Source: Numida meleagris
Lineage: Eukaryota > Chordata > Aves > Galliformes > Numididae
Assembly: GCF_002078875.1 (NCBI RefSeq)
Contig: NC_034411.1
Span: 4,553,180 to 4,617,179, forward strand
Length of the DNA: 64,000 nucleotides
Direction of reading: 5' to 3'
Program-made: the position numbers and the translations under genes
The notes under the pieces: generated by a model
Seen by the model: the letters and a program-made list of their open reading frames with translations, nothing else
Told to the model about the DNA's origin: nothing
Databases searched by the model: none
Shown: positions 25,749-41,300 of the stretch, one piece after another
How the letters are laid out: every line of letters starts with the position of its first letter
How positions within the stretch are numbered: position 1 is the stretch's first letter

Positions 25749-26356
25749 TCTGTTATATATAAATGACATTCTTCTAAATTACATTTTTTACCCCATTAAT
25801 TAATTCTAACGAGATCCAGGAAATTTTGAAGAGAAATTAATAATGTAGCATGTACATAATTATATAAAATATACAAAAGAAATCTTTAAAATACACGAAA
25901 GAGACGTGTATAAAACTTTTTCAATTTGTAGTTATATTAAAACCTTTTTTTAATCAACGATTATGTCTATAGACCTCTTCAGAATTACAGACATTAAGAC
26001 CAATTAGTCTCAGCTCTCGACCCTCTGCTCAAGTATTTTTCTTATTTTTAAATACAACCACAATTATAGCTAATTTCTGTAGATATCCTCACTATTTCTA
26101 TTACCTTTAAGAGACTGCATGATATGGAACATGTGGTTCGGGGACGTGTTTTTTCCAACAGTACAAAACAATTTGGCGGGCAGAAGGAAAGGGCTTCTGT
26201 TACTCTAGTTACTAAAAAACTTGCCACTAGAATTAAATGACCTTTCTGAGAATTTTAGGTGGATAGGAATTAGAGCAGACTGTAGCAACTTCAACAGATG
26301 ACGTCAGTTAGAAGAACAAGGACCAAAGAAAAGTCTGAGCAAGAAACAAAGATCAG

Positions 26357-29300
26357 TTATTTGATTTTCTGTTTTTTCCTTGCCTGAAACTGTTCAGTTT
26401 TGTTTTTGACAGATTTGACTAGCATTGACAAGGCAGGATCTATGGGTTTCTTAGTCTCCTTCTTTGCCATCTTGTTCTCCTGTTCCTTGCTTGCTTCATG
26501 AAGACCTTGCTGCTTTTGCTCTCTTCGGCGAGCTTTCTCTTCCAAGATCCTTTCTACTGCTTTTGTCTTCTTGAAATTTGGATCAGAAGGATCCACGTTA
26601 AATAAGGGGGAAGTAAACATGGCTTGGAACCTTGTATCAGCAACATTTACCTGAAGGCAGAAAAATAACATTTATTTTAGGTAATCTTTACCCATGATAG
26701 CAAAGCTTTTAAATAGAATAGTATATAAGCTGCTTAAGGAGTCATAGGTCCTGAGATTGTTCACCATTCCTGGAATAGCTCAAGTGATAAGCATTGATCA
26801 AGCATGGAGTAGAGAATCAAAAGATAATATTAGTAGAACAGATGAGCGAGTGCATGTAGAAATCCTGCGTATGCCTCTATCAACAAACAAAGGAAAGGTC
26901 TGCTGTTAAGAACTAACAAGAACAAAAGATGCAGAGGATAATTATCAGAACAAAGGTAGCAATTAATATTTATTCAATGAGTTTTATGAAGCCTTGCATA
27001 CTGTCGTCTTATCTTACGCAAGGTTTGAACCTGCCCCATTTCAACCATGTTTTTAATTTGAAAAGAGCCTGTAACTCCCTAAAAAGGAAGACGTAAGTTC
27101 TTCTCCTTCAGCTTAGTGGTCCCATATCATTACTTCTTGCTCTAAGTTTTTCCCCCCAAATAGTTGATACTAACAATTAGCATCTAAGCTTATCTAGTCA
27201 AACCTCAATATCAAAAGTGCATCATTACCTGGAAGTCATCTTCTAATAACTCCTTCTTTTTCATTAAGAGTTTCTTTTTCTTCTTGCTCAAGTTCTGCTG
27301 TTCTACAATCTGTTTATAATTAAAATGCTTTCTGCCATCATCCTCATCGTCCATCATAAGCAGGGCCATTTCAGCCTGTCACAAAATAAGAGAGTTCAAA
27401 TACATGACAAAATAGTGTTTTCTATGAAAAATATAGCAACCATGTTCATGAAGTCTATATGATTGTAAATTGTAGTTGAAATAGTGTTGTCAGTGCAGCA
27501 TTATTTCAAATATAATGACATTAACGTTTTGAGGTGCAATATTAACTATAACAGTTGATTTTATCTTTTATTGAATAACTGCAAATACATATATAAATTT
27601 TTTAACATACTGATAAACTAATTTGAAAATTGTACACCATAACATAGAAATAATGAATTGATACCATTTTATATTTGTATTCAAATCACAAAATAATAAC
27701 TAACATAAGCAAACTTAGTAAATGTCTTTAACTTTTCATTCTGGGAAAGAATGAAAGAATGTTAAAAGTCAACAGGACAAGCCTGTTTTAAAGCTAGACA
27801 GACTAACCACACAGCATGGTTTCCATGCCCTTACCCTAATTTCAGTGCAACTTGACCCTGTTGAGCTGTGTTCAACTATAATCTTCCAGAAAGATATCCT
27901 GGTATAATCTTAAGATGTCACGTCAGTGACCAACTACCATTCTCCTTGGTTGTTTTGTTCCAAAAGCTCTGGCTGTTGAAGTTATATGGTGTTAGGAGAC
28001 TTGGTAGTTCCACTCACAAACACGTACATTATATATTTGCCGAATTCAGAAAATGCAACATCTGTAAATCTACACACTTTAAACCACTTTACCTTCTGCT
28101 TTTCAACTTCAGCTTCATCTTCCGAGTTACTTTCAACCAACTCTTCCTTCTTCTTCAAACCTACGAGCAAAAGTAGGGCATTCACGTACTTATTCAATCT
28201 TAAGCATAATTGATCTATCAATAGAACCTCAACTTCAATCTCATTTTCTTACTTCAATGGAAGATTTGAAAAACTGAATATAAAAGTCCACTGGATATTT
28301 GCATCATTCAAGAAGACAGCAATATTCAAAAGAAATCATTGAACAAGAACAGTTAAAACAGAAGGTTCATCTGCCAGCTGAGTAAATTAAAATACATTAG
28401 TCAAACAAAAAAACCCACACAAGTTGTTTTTGAAATTTATATGTAAGCTTAAAGCCATGCTGTGCTGTTAGCCATGCAGGTGCAGAAATACAATGCAACA
28501 AAGACTCTTTACAGAACCATGGGGATGAAAATATCATTGACTGCGCAGACTGAATGTTCTTCTGACAAAGCACTTTGATAAAACTCAAGAACAGAATGAT
28601 TGATTCAGTAGTTCCAGAAAAAGTGCAGGAAAATCAGATTCAGATAGGATACTGTTACCTAACCTACACAATTTATTTTCATGCGTGGCAGGGAGAAATA
28701 AATGTGAGACTTCAGCAATTTTGAAATCATTCTTATCTTTACAGAACTGACTACGCTAGAGAAAAGTAAAAAAAGGCATGGAGAGCAAAAAGATAGCAGT
28801 TATTCTAGAATCAGCTAAGTAAACCTTTAAGATTTAAATTTTTAAATAAGCCTTTCTACCTGTCCCTCAAAGAAGTCCCCTCCAATTATCTTCCCTTATG
28901 TTTCATTATACACACAATCATGAAAGACAGTTTAAGTCTTCAAAAACGTGTGTTGTTGCATATGGGGATGAATCAGGAGCCAGTTTCAAAGTAAGGTCTT
29001 TTCCATAGAGGAAAATTCGTTAATTTCTTACTACGATCTTACATAGCTGAAGTCGTAATTACTCTCACTAAAAACTTTGCACCATAGGGAAAACAATTTG
29101 GTTTTAGAATTCACAAATGCATCACTCATCTTTTTAACATACTCCTGACCTCTCCTCAAACACATTCTGGAAGTCCATCCCCTCCTCCTTTTGCAAACAC
29201 ATCATTTAGAATATCCTAAATTGGAAGACATCATGTTAATAAGCAATTACATTACACAGCTATACGCCTTCAAGCAGTTTAAGCTAAAATTAAAAAAAAA

Positions 29301-32300
29301 TGCCTTATTTGAGCCTTTTCTGAGACTCCACAGAAACAGACATGCTAGGACTGAAAGCGGACAAGTCAAATTAAAGATTTCCAATGCTTTTTCCCTGTCT
29401 TAACTCACCTGTTTTCCCAAGTTCCTCAGCAAAATAAGGATCATTCAGATCGACATCAGAGGGAATTTCATCTTCGCTCATTTCTCTCTCAGCAGTAGCC
29501 TGGAACAAAGCACAAACATTATTTCAGTCATCACATTAACTACTAAGAATTCACTGGAATTAAGCATTCCTTCTGCCAGAAACTGAATGTGAAAATGAAA
29601 ATAGTGCATGCTGAATCTTCATGAAACTAGGACTCACTAAAAATTGCTAGTAGACAAGTTCACAACTTAAAGGCTGTATCACAGATTGCAAGCTTTCCTT
29701 TTACCTGAAGAAGAGCATTTTACACAGACCAAGGAACTCCATAAGCTGCAGCCACAGACTGTACTGTAGTAGGCTAACCATACCAACAAATGCACGCACA
29801 GGATGTGGTTCTAGCTACAACATTGCTACCTGATTGCTCTTAATTCCTACGAAGACAAACATTAAGACCTTACTACATCTAGTAATAGAACAAACATTTC
29901 ATTTATCTGCCTATTCCTGCACGTCTCTGCCACTGCAGTTACCTCACAATTACCTTCTATGCGTGGAAAGAAAGCAGCAGCAATTTTCACATTGTTATAA
30001 GGCTGTTCATACACAAACGTATTTACCAAATTTGCTTTTTCAATTTCAAAGTTGAATGGTTCTAGCTTTTTTTTTTTTAGTTTATTCAAAACAAGAGCTG
30101 CAACTTAAGAAGAACAAACAGCAACTCCCCCAGCATCCGACCATAGCAGACATCACCTTTCTCTTTTTTTTAAGATTTCTTTTTTCTTTCTTCTTCTCCA
30201 GGTATTTTTGCCATGGAGTTAGGTTATCCTTTCCTTCCAACCTGTTTTTGACCATTTCTTCAGCAGTTTCTTTCAGGCCTAGGACAAAAAATAGCAACTT
30301 AAGAAAATGAGATGAATCCAAAGGTTTGTTTTTTTCTTAGCTTTTCTTGAAAAGTCCATGAAAACAATGTAAGTATTGCTTACAGCAACATGTTCATAAA
30401 TAAGATCATGTTTATAAATGAGATCGCATTTTATCTTTTCCACAGGACCATAACCCTCTTTGATAGACAGTTAATTAGCACGTAAACAGTTAATTAGCAT
30501 GTAGCTCCTAAATATTTTGTATCACCATTTAATGTACAGCTAAGATCCTTAACATATATTGTGAACTGAACTGTATGGGCAAATTAGCAAACACAACTGG
30601 ACCCTACTCTGGAAACAGAATGGAGCTTCCCGTAACGTGCATCATTATGATATTCAATGGTGCTGAAAAAAGTCACTTTATAAAAAGAATCTATTAACTG
30701 TTCCTATTTTACAGCTATAATATTTATACCCAGAATAAACACCGACTTTGATGGGCACTCTCAAAAAGGAAACCACACAATACAAAGAGATTAGCTGATT
30801 TGCCTTACAACACACTGATGCAGAATTCACTATCACAGAGGCAGAATCCACTTTCATGACAGGAGGTAACAGCCGGAGCAAAGTATCTGCTCCTCCCTGC
30901 AATTCCTTCATTCACTCATTACACCTTTATTTTTTTTATTTTTCAAATGAGTCAGAAATCCTATAGTTACCATCCCCCTTTAGGACATGGCTGGTAGACC
31001 TTTGGAGTGTTTTGGAGTCATGATACCTGCCACCTCTGCACCAATTCTCCCTGTTCCAATCATCTTCTTCACCTTCCCTTTTATACTGTCTCTGCCCAGC
31101 TCTCAAATCGTCATCTCTCACTTCTCATACCAGTTTTATTGCTCAGAAATTACACTTGGATCTCTCCTGGTGTCCTAGATTGGATTCCGTTTTTCTTTCC
31201 CACCTCCTAGGCCAGTGCCTACTGCTCATCATCCCTTCCAGCTCTCCCCAGTAACAAGGAACTGAAAACAGAGTTCAGAACAGACAAAGATGTGCAGCCC
31301 TCAGGGACAGTCCTATCTGTGCCCAGAAGAGCAGGCACAACATTTTTCTGACCAACCGCAAAAACCAGTTTCTCTTCTCACCCTTGTCTATGCTCCAAAA
31401 ATAATTCAGAAAGGCTGGAAAGCAGGTTACAGCACGTCTGAAACATGAATTATGGACAATGTCTAAAAATGTATTTAATCATGCCCTGTAGGAAGAGAGG
31501 AATGAGGCCAATAAAGATAAAGCATCCTTCTAGCATGCTGGAAAGAAGCCAGAATTAACAGTAAGTGGTAAACCAGCACCACTGCAGAAAGCGGAACTGA
31601 AACAGCAAAGAAATGCGAAGCCACAGCAAAGTAAAGCAAGGATATTGCATAGGTTCAACAAACAACGTGCCACAAAGGAACCCTGGTACAAACAGAGCCA
31701 TAATTCAGTGTTTTCCAGTAGCTCATATCTTGATCTCCAGTGTTAATGAGAGCGGAGTCATTTGCTACCTAGAAACTGAACTACTATTATTTTGGATTAT
31801 TTTTCAGTAGCTTTGGGGAAAAAATGACCTGTCAGTTCCTGAGAATAAGAGTGTATTTACGTGGTCAAAAGACTTTAGATTGCAGAAGTGGGAAGGAGTT
31901 GTTTATTGTAGGTAGAATTATTAACTGGCCATACAAAAAGTTAATTTATCCCCTTATCTACATATTTAATTTTTTTTTAATAAATGAATCACCATTCTTA
32001 CTTAATCTTTACAAACAGGGGTCATGAAAAGAGGGTAAAAAAGTAATATATGTTAGCACACAACTTGAAGTAAAAGATCAGAAGTGTGATAATACTGTAC
32101 CAAACCTCAGTATATTGCTTCTCACACTGCTGGAAAGGAGAGGGAGGGCGGGTGGGACAGAATTTCTGCTTCTCTGAACAGTTATTTTGAAAACTTCCAA
32201 AAGTTTAATAATTATGACAGCTGCAAGCTATGAAGAGCTAGAAAGATGCTTCTGAAATCTCAAGAAATCTAACTGAGCAGGTTCATCTTACATGCAACAC

Positions 32301-35300
32301 GCTACCCTGCTAGTCTACCTCTCATGAAAACAAATGTCTAAGTTTTCTTTAAGCCTAGCTAAATATTTTCAAGTCCAATAAAAAAAGCTGTATGAAAACC
32401 TGCCTGAATATCATCAAGAATGACAACTGTGGTCTTCTTTGTCTTCACCTTCTAAAGCGAGCTTTGGGAGCTGGGTAAGGATGCATAGTCATCGTTGCTT
32501 AAATGAGATACGATTAAGAAAGCAGATGGATGGTTAAATATAACACTGGTTTTGTGCCTGAAAGAAACAGACCAAAGAAAGTTGGAACTACCCCTAATTT
32601 GTTTTTGCTGGCACTGTGGTTTATTTAAAGCTATTTCGATTCAAGAATAACTGATTTGCATAGTATGGGTTCTATAACCATGTGTTACAATACTGGTGCC
32701 CAAACTCAAAATTTGAAATGAATTCAAGTCTGACTATCAATTGAAAAAAGTCTTCAGTTCAACTATTGTAACTCTCTCTGTATTAGATGTATTGGCAGGA
32801 AAGTGCTTTTGCAGTAAGTCAATCAGAACCAGGCAAAGTTTGGTAAGAAAAGTATTTCAACAGACAGAACTTTCTTAGAACTAATTTAAGGAGTCCTAAG
32901 AGACGAACACAAGAACTATTTTTGAATTCCCAGAACACTCCAAGTGGAACACAATTCGTTTGGAATTTAAATAAGCGCATTTGATCAAGGAAAAACAAGA
33001 TAATAACTGATGTACTTCTGTCCCCTAGGAAAGCATAACCTCAGCTGTGTGTATTGCCAGAGCTATGAACTACTGCTCAGTATGCACTGACTACATTCTA
33101 CCCTCAAAAATTCTCCCCTTCAGTTGCACTGGAGCTTCTCTACAAATGATGCCTGAAATCGATGAAGACTAAATTTTGCCATACACTAGACCCATAAATA
33201 AAGTTAAGACATACTCCTTTGCTTTTAACACTTTCATTCTGGGAGGAAGCCAACCAAATCATAAGAAAGGAAAAATGGAGGTCAAATATAAACAGGAATT
33301 TGAAAGTAGATTGACAGAGGCAAGAGCCAGGAGGGGCAAGGCAGCTGAGTACCAGTACCACAAACTAAATTAAGGCTCTTGTCCTATATTAAATAATGCC
33401 TGACCTATATAAACACAGAGCATATTCCTAGCTAATTATTTCCATCGTGATTTCCAGCTTCTGCATGAAATGCTGCGACACAACATCTTTGCAAAAATCT
33501 TATAATAGCTACCTACCTATGAAAACTCTGCAGCCTCCAATGTTCAGTGATACAAAGAATTAAAAGTATTAACAAAGCAATGCCAGGAATGGAAATACTG
33601 ACACACTGTGGGCACTTGATGTAAAACAAGCTCATCAGCTTTTTTGGTAAGCACTCATCCCACAATGCACATTAAGTGCCTCCTCTAAAGTGTATTGGGA
33701 GAATACTCATCAGAAGTTATTTGGATTACACAACTAATGCTCATAACTATTTTAATGCAATGCATATTTTCAAATGCAGGTCTTATGAAGAACTAGGTAG
33801 GACATAAATTCATTCAGTTCAACTGATTTCACTACATTAGTACACACAAAGAACAAGAATTTAAAAAAGGAGCATTTGTATAAAACAAAAGTTGCCCAAG
33901 TTAATTCGAAATTAATAGTACAACTGAGATACACATTCCCAAATGGAAATTATGCATCAGTGGAGAAGGGGCTGGATTCTACTACGGCTCTGGTCTCACT
34001 GTTTACAACAGCAGATCAGGTTGTGTCCTTGTATTGGCCTGCAGTCCTACACCTCCCAAACCAATGCACACCTGCTGCCCCCAACGTGGGCACGTCACAA
34101 TTTCCTGGTCTTTGGACTGTAACGAAATCCTCTGAGCAGTCACCAAATGCTCCTACTTGCCTGACTGTCTAACCAAGAGGATGATATCCAGTTTCTTCTT
34201 TTCCAGAGCAGTTCTGCTATTTTAGCAAACAAAATTAACTTACAAGTGAATCTAACATGTTCCAGGGCTCATACGTGCTGTCAGAATGAGTTTAGGGCCA
34301 GAAAGGAGAGGCCACAGAGAAAGCCCTTCCCTTTTTGGATGTACTATGTCATTAAAACAGTCCATTAAATCTCAAGGAAAGTGCATACCCATAAACAAAA
34401 TAATAAAAATCAGCCTCAATGTGTTTTCAATACACATGAGACAAAAACAAAGGTTTTCAGACCTCAGAATGAGATCTTCTGGGACTCTATATGGAAAAAT
34501 CATCTATTCAAGTTTCCAGATACACATCTGGACGTCACCAAATACAACTAAATATCCATCAGTTTTTCTTCCTGCTATCTTTCTTTCCCACAGAACAGTC
34601 TCACCAGAAGATCAGATTTCTCCTTTTTTCTGTTCCCCCAGATCTTCAGCATTATGCAAGCTAGACTTTAAAAGCCATTCTTCTCCAATTTTATGCTATG
34701 TTTCCAATTCATGCTGCATTTCTTTTCTAAAAACACAAGCATGTTTTACGACTCTATGGCAAACAAGAAGTCTATTCAAGAAATTCTATAAAGTGATGAA
34801 CATAAAAGAAAGCGCAAGAAAAACGAGCAAGTAAGCAAGCTACACAGAGAAGCTAACAGCTGAGGAACAGAGTTCAGTCACATTATTTCTTCTATTTTCT
34901 TCCCTGTAACCCATCTGGATTTCAATTTGGGAGGAAAAAAATGTTAGTTTCTTCTACTATGAATTGTATACACCGTACATTGTATCCCTATTAACAGGCC
35001 AATACTGCATATCCTCCAAGTCAGCAAAAGAAAACGTTAAAGCCTACCTGGAACCCATTTAATCTCCATTTCTATATCCTTTTCTTCCTGCTTTTTCTCT
35101 TTTTCTTGGATACTTTGCAGAAGCTCTCTGTACTTGGCAATCTGCTCTTCATCATCTTTTTGGCTTTTCCTGGGTTTGTCATCTTCCATTTCATGAGCTA
35201 CACCTTCCCCTAGAAAGACGAAGTAAAGGTATGAAAGACAGCCTCCAAGTGGTCAGTTGAATTTCACGCTTAGGAAACACAGCTAAGGCAATAAATAATC

Positions 35301-38300
35301 TTAAACAATGTAATCCCAGGCATTTTCATGTATAGTTCCCAGAAAAAGTAAACAGGTCTAGAATTCCTGTACTTAACAGATGAAGAAAACAATTATCTGA
35401 GAGAAGATGATTATCTGTCCAATCATCACTACCTAAATAAAACAAAGCAAACAAACAAACAATTACAATGTGACCTGCAATAAGCTTTCAAGAAGCACTG
35501 GCACAGGCTGCCCAGGGAGTGGCGGGGTCACTGTCCCTGGAGGTGTTCCAGAGCCGTGGGGATGTGGCACTGGGGGATGTGGTCAGTGGGCATGGTGGGG
35601 GTGGGTTGGTGGTTGGACTTGGTGATCTTAGTGGTCTTTTCCAACCTGAATGATTCTATGATACTGGATAATGAAGGGAATATTAATTTGTATTTTTTAC
35701 TGGTTTTGTTAATTTTGCTGGGAGGAATTCAAGTGGTGACTCGTATTGGCATACTCAAAATACTCATAATCTCAAAAAACTTTAGGAGCCTTTTTGCTCC
35801 ATAAGCAAATAAAGAACACTTGACAGCAGCTGCAAGAAAAGAAAAGGAAAAGGAGCCACCTTCTGGTGGACATTAAAACAATAATGATTTCTGCCAACAG
35901 ATTTTTCAAAGACTTTCTGAACAGTAAAAAAACAGCCACAAGAAAATGTTCTGATGTTCTTCACTCAGAACAGAATGAACTGGATAGCCACCACAACCTC
36001 TAGAAAAATCAGTCAAATGTGTAATGAAAAGCATCTTTTCTTTAACAGAATCATCGGATCAGCAATAAAGTGAGCTACCATTTAGATGAAGGAAACACTA
36101 GGAAAGTGTTAGGAAACACTACTTTTCTGAACGAGTGCTCAGGCGCTGGAATGGGCTGCCCAGGGAGGTGGTGGAGTCACCGTCCCTGGAGGTGTTCAAG
36201 AAACATTTATAGTGTTGAGAGACATGGTTTAGTGGGGTTATTGGTGGTAGGTGGATGGTTGGACTGGATGATCTTGTAGGTCTTTTCCAACCTTGCTAAT
36301 TCTATGATTCTATGAACCGTGATCTTGCTTCTTGAAATCACTCCACTTATAATCATTATACTTGGCTTAATTAAAAATTAATTATACCAGGTAAAGAAAT
36401 TTTGCGTGACAAATGAAAAAAAACAACAACAGGAAGCTCTTTTAAAGCTAGGGTAAAAAAAAAATTAAGTCAACCTGTCTCACTAATGTGCCTCCAAAAT
36501 TAGCTAATATGCTTTCTCAGTTCCACAGCAAAACTGTTTACTTTGTCTTCAGAAAGAATTTGTCCACCTTGAGGTCATACCAGTGATATTATTTATTTGA
36601 AGAATCAGAAACAGGTCTATATAATTCATCTCAACTGTGGCTTTAGAGACGTTTTAGAAACTTCAACAAGTGTTTTCTTACCACATATGCAAAACACTGG
36701 AGAAGTTTGTTTCTGAAATCTGTATTTAACTCAAAAAAAAAAAAAGAGAGAAGAGGGGGAAAAAGTAAATCTGAGAAACTCTACAGCTTCCATGTTGTCA
36801 GGCCTAACTGAAATTTTCTTTCATTATATGCCAGCATTATATCATCACTCCATTTATTTCTTAATTGAAAAGAGTGAACCACAGATACCATCAAGCTCAC
36901 CACTAATGTCTGTCCATCTTTAGGTCACACACACAAAGGAGTAAGTACTTGTCACTTCCAGAGGCATTCAGCTCTGGGGGAAAGGTAGGCTATTTTCATA
37001 GGAGAACCTGACCACAGCTTTACAATAATGAGTATAACATTGTCACTGTAAAAGGAAACATTCCAAGTATTTTCTGATTACATGGAATTTATACACTTGA
37101 CTAACACATTTAAAATGCTGTAGCTAACGACTTTGTGAACAACACTTACTAACAAAGGTACCTTGCTGCTGTTCTTCCTCTTCTTCACTAGATGAAGCCA
37201 AATAAGCTTGAAAATCCATGTCCAGAAGTTCCTCTTTATTAAAAGTTCTGCTAAGGGACGTTACTCGTTCATGATCTGTTTCATCCCATGTGATATCTAC
37301 CTTAAAAATAGGAAAGCCACTTGTAGAAGCCAACCTGCTAAAATTAAACATTCTAAAGCAGGCCTTTTAAAGAAAATCGCCTCTTAAATGGTATAAATAA
37401 TTTAAACCTTTCGCTAATATTCTCCACAACAATTACCTAAAATAATCATTCATTAAAATCAATTTAATTGCAATTTTTATTTTTTTCTGCTAAAAAAGCA
37501 TTTCAAGCGGTTTTAACTACATGAAAGAATGAAGGAGTTTCCTATTGCATTTAAGGGTTCTGTAACATCCCATCACCCAACACTAAACCTCTGTAAGCCA
37601 AATCTCCTTTGTGGCATCAGATACTGGAATTGAAGCGGGAGTCGCATCTCTTCCAGAACAAACTCACTCCTGGAGTCATACATGGTTTGCAACAGGGACA
37701 ATAAAAGCATTTGCACAACTGCACCCTCAACTAGAAGATGAAACACATCTGACAGACCATCCCACAGAAATTACTTAGCTCTCAACTAATCACTTCTCCA
37801 ATATAGTTCATTTCATGGCCAGATGAACGTTTTGGTTGTCACATAAGACTGAGTAAGAGTTGGATGGCTACAAGGAGGGAAGACAACTGTTTAAGCCTGA
37901 CACTACCACCAAAAATACTCTTGTTGAACTGCACCCAAATGGCCATTTTCAGCAAATTACATAATTTGATTGTGGGTAACAAAGCAAGCCCATGTGCAAC
38001 TTGTAACAGACCTACAATGGGGTCAAAATGTAGTATTTAATTTGCAACAAAGAAGCCTATTGATGGGGTCACAAATTGCGACTCTGTAACATGCTTGCAT
38101 CTTGTAAGGTTTGATATCTCTATTTCTAAATGGTGGACAAAAACAGGAAGGTTTTCCCCACTGCTTCTATCATTTATAAGCTGACAATAAAACTAAACGA
38201 ATTAGAAAAACATTATGAAAACATGGTAAAGATACCTTTGATGTTCCCATTGCAGCAGATGTGAAGTATTTTGGCTTATATACAGATACATTCACTTCTG

Positions 38301-41300
38301 AGGCTGTGTCTCTTGGCTTATCATCAAATGTAATGTTATCTGGAATAAATCTTAAAGGCAGAAAACAATGTTATTATTCAAATACACTGGGAAGATTCAT
38401 ACTATAAACAGTCTAAGTTCTTCACAAATGTGGAACATCAGCACAAAATAATCTGTTCCAATATTGAATCAGTAAGTCTGAAACAAAAGAAAGCACAACG
38501 TGAAAAACTACTTGAGGTTGCGTGCATGGGTTTTGTGTTTGTTTTGGCTTCTTGGTTTTTTTTGCAAGTATAGTATGTTGAATAATATTCAACATTAAGA
38601 TGTAACAAAGTGAAATATTAGGAAAAGCATTGGGGAATTTCAAACAGGTTGTCTGCTGTAAAATCTATGTTTAGAAGCATGAAAAGTTACATGCTCATTT
38701 GGCCGGAAACTTATCTTCCATGGTTTCCAAGAGTGCCCATAGCACAGCCTCCAGAAGACAAAGCCAGCTTCTTCAAACCCTAATATGATTTAGTTATCTC
38801 TCTTCTGCTTAGACTAGGAGACTCTTTTATAACAAAATGAAATACTAGCAACAAAGCACAACTATAATTTAAAATTATTTATTTCCCAAACAAGACATTT
38901 GAAATATTAGAGCTTCCAGCTCACAGGGAGTAGCATAGTGATCAACTGCAGCTTCAGAACAAAAGCAGCTATATTTGTGCCCCGTGCTAAGCAATCCAGA
39001 AAAAAAAGAGAAACAGAAAAAAAAGCTACTTCTAAATATGAGAGCTGTAAGTTGATCTATTTTCTTGACCTGCATCTTAAAACATAGTTTATATTTACCA
39101 ATAAGGTTGAATATTCAACCAGAATATTTTTCCTCTCAAACTTCCCATTTCCACATAAAAATACTCAAGGAACAAACAGACAAAACAAACAGCCAAGAAA
39201 ATGAAACAACCACCACCACTACCCCCCATACCTTAACAGCTCATTGCATGCTGAGTTTATTTTAAAAATAATCATAATCTCACTTTGGCTACAGAATAAA
39301 TAATATTGTTCAGTCCATCCTATTCTAAATTGGTTTAAAATTGTGCCTTTTCCCCCCCAGGATATATAAGAAAGCCACCATTGGATTTACCTCAGGTCAA
39401 TAAAAGAGCAGCTACTTTCAAATTCCAATCCATCGCATTCCTCATAAATTTTATTGGCTGTTTCGGGAGAGTCACATTCTACAACTGCATAGAAGTACTT
39501 CAGTCGCTTAAACTGATACTCCCTCAATTTTTCCTTATAAAGCCTGCAAAAGCAGAAAACAACATAATCAAGCGAGACGGCTTAGACAAGTTTTCACCTT
39601 CAAAATATTTTAATTCAACACATCATTAAATACATGCACTACTGAGACACTCCCCATCTTTTAATAAGATTAGATGTTAAACAGCATGACATTCTACCAA
39701 TATCTATTCAGTTTTACTCAAAGGAATAATTCACACAGTTCTATTAAAGGAGGTGGTGTTTCACTCGGTGCTTTTATAATGGCATTTTCCACCTGAAGAG
39801 CTAACACTTTAGGACTAAAATTATTAAATTCTGATTTTTTAGATTACTAGAATTGTTCAAATCACTTCAATATGTTATGTAGTCACAACTCTATCTGACT
39901 GCTTCCTACGGTAAGATTTTTTTTTTTCAAGTTTTATCATAATGCATTTATCATATGCATTGATATTGAACTAGGGTCGGGTCTAATATATCCCTTGAAA
40001 AAGCTACAAAATTAAAATGTCTACAGAAGACTCCAATAAATTAAGTTCTGTAAAAAGCAGCTGATCAGGGAATTAGACTCTCATTTGAAGATTAAGTTAA
40101 TACTCGTCTTTCTCTGTGGTATTCTCCGGAAGATCAAACAGTTCTCTAGGTCCTTGTTGTTCTTCCTCTTTCAATCTTTCTTTTCCAAACTCTGAAGGAT
40201 AAATCTAGAAATAAAACAATACAAAAATAAATTTTAACTGTGGTAGCAAATTGTATACCAATTAAGGAAAAGATCTCACCATGCATTTTACAGTTCACTG
40301 ATTTCAGAGACAATGAAATGAACAGACTGTTAAAAAGGAGAATATTTTGCGACAGATGAAAATTAATAGGAGCAGGAACTTCAGTCATCTTACTGCAGCC
40401 CCCTTCAGAAAGGGCCATTAGACTAACTCTTCTCAGAATGTTTCTGCTGCAGGCAAACACTAAAACTGGAAAAACATTACTTCACTGATCAGAAAGTAAC
40501 CAGTTTATAAATAATTCGAAATTGGTGAAAAGCAAACAATAGCGAGCAATGACAAAAGTGGCTGGAATGCATTTAGAAATCTCCAGGCTTAAGGTTGAGT
40601 CATCTACTTGATAGACTACTAAAAAGTAAACTAGCTAGGGAAATGGAGTTTCCCTCTACTAGGCTTTGAAAATTTCACTATTAATCTCAGAAAAACAGCA
40701 CTTGGAGCACACATCATAAACACAATACGTTGGCAGCTTCAGAATTTAACTCCACATACAAGCCCATCACTGGAAAGCAGTTACGCTTTTATATTCTAGG
40801 CTACAAAGATGGTGAAGAATTTAGAGGGGAAGACACATGAGGAGTAGCTGAAGTCCCTTGGTTTGTATGGCGCAGAGCAGAGGAGCTGAGGGGAGGCCTC
40901 ATGGCGGCTGCAGCTCCTCACAGGGAGCGGAGGGCAGCGCAAAGCTCTGCTCTCTGGGACAGCGACAGGGCCATGGAGCTGTGACAGGGGAGGGGCAGCT
41001 GGGGGTGAGGGAAAGGCTCTGCCCCACAGGGTGGTGGGCATGGCACAGGCTGCCCAGGGCACTGGGCACGGCCCCAATGCCGGAGCTCAGGGAGTGCTGG
41101 GACACTGCTAAGGACCTGTCAGAGGACACTGAGTTTGGGTGGTGCAGTGTGGGGCCAGTGGTTGGGCTCAGTGAACCTTGTGGGAGCCTTCCAACACAAG
41201 GTATTCTACAATTCTATGAATTATTACTAATACAGCTAAATACCGATTCTCATTTATCATGTTAATTTCTCTTTTGGTTCTTCCACAGAACTGTCTTACT

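Noticed and set aside
31139..31235. Possible box C/D snoRNA in an ESF1 intron (minus strand ATGATGA and CTGA about 85 nt apart)
   Set aside because: The flanks of the two boxes do not pair into a terminal stem, and no C'/D' boxes are evident.
34286..34834. 182-codon open frame in an ESF1 intron, plus strand
   Set aside because: No recognisable domain, low-complexity Ser/Lys composition, antisense in an intron, and no promoter or splice context; most likely chance.
35395..35430. Second box C-like motif (GTGATGA on minus strand)
   Set aside because: No box D within a plausible distance downstream.
40858..41265. 135-codon GC-rich open frame
   Set aside because: The sequence is a CR1 copy; the frame is a by-product of the repeat.
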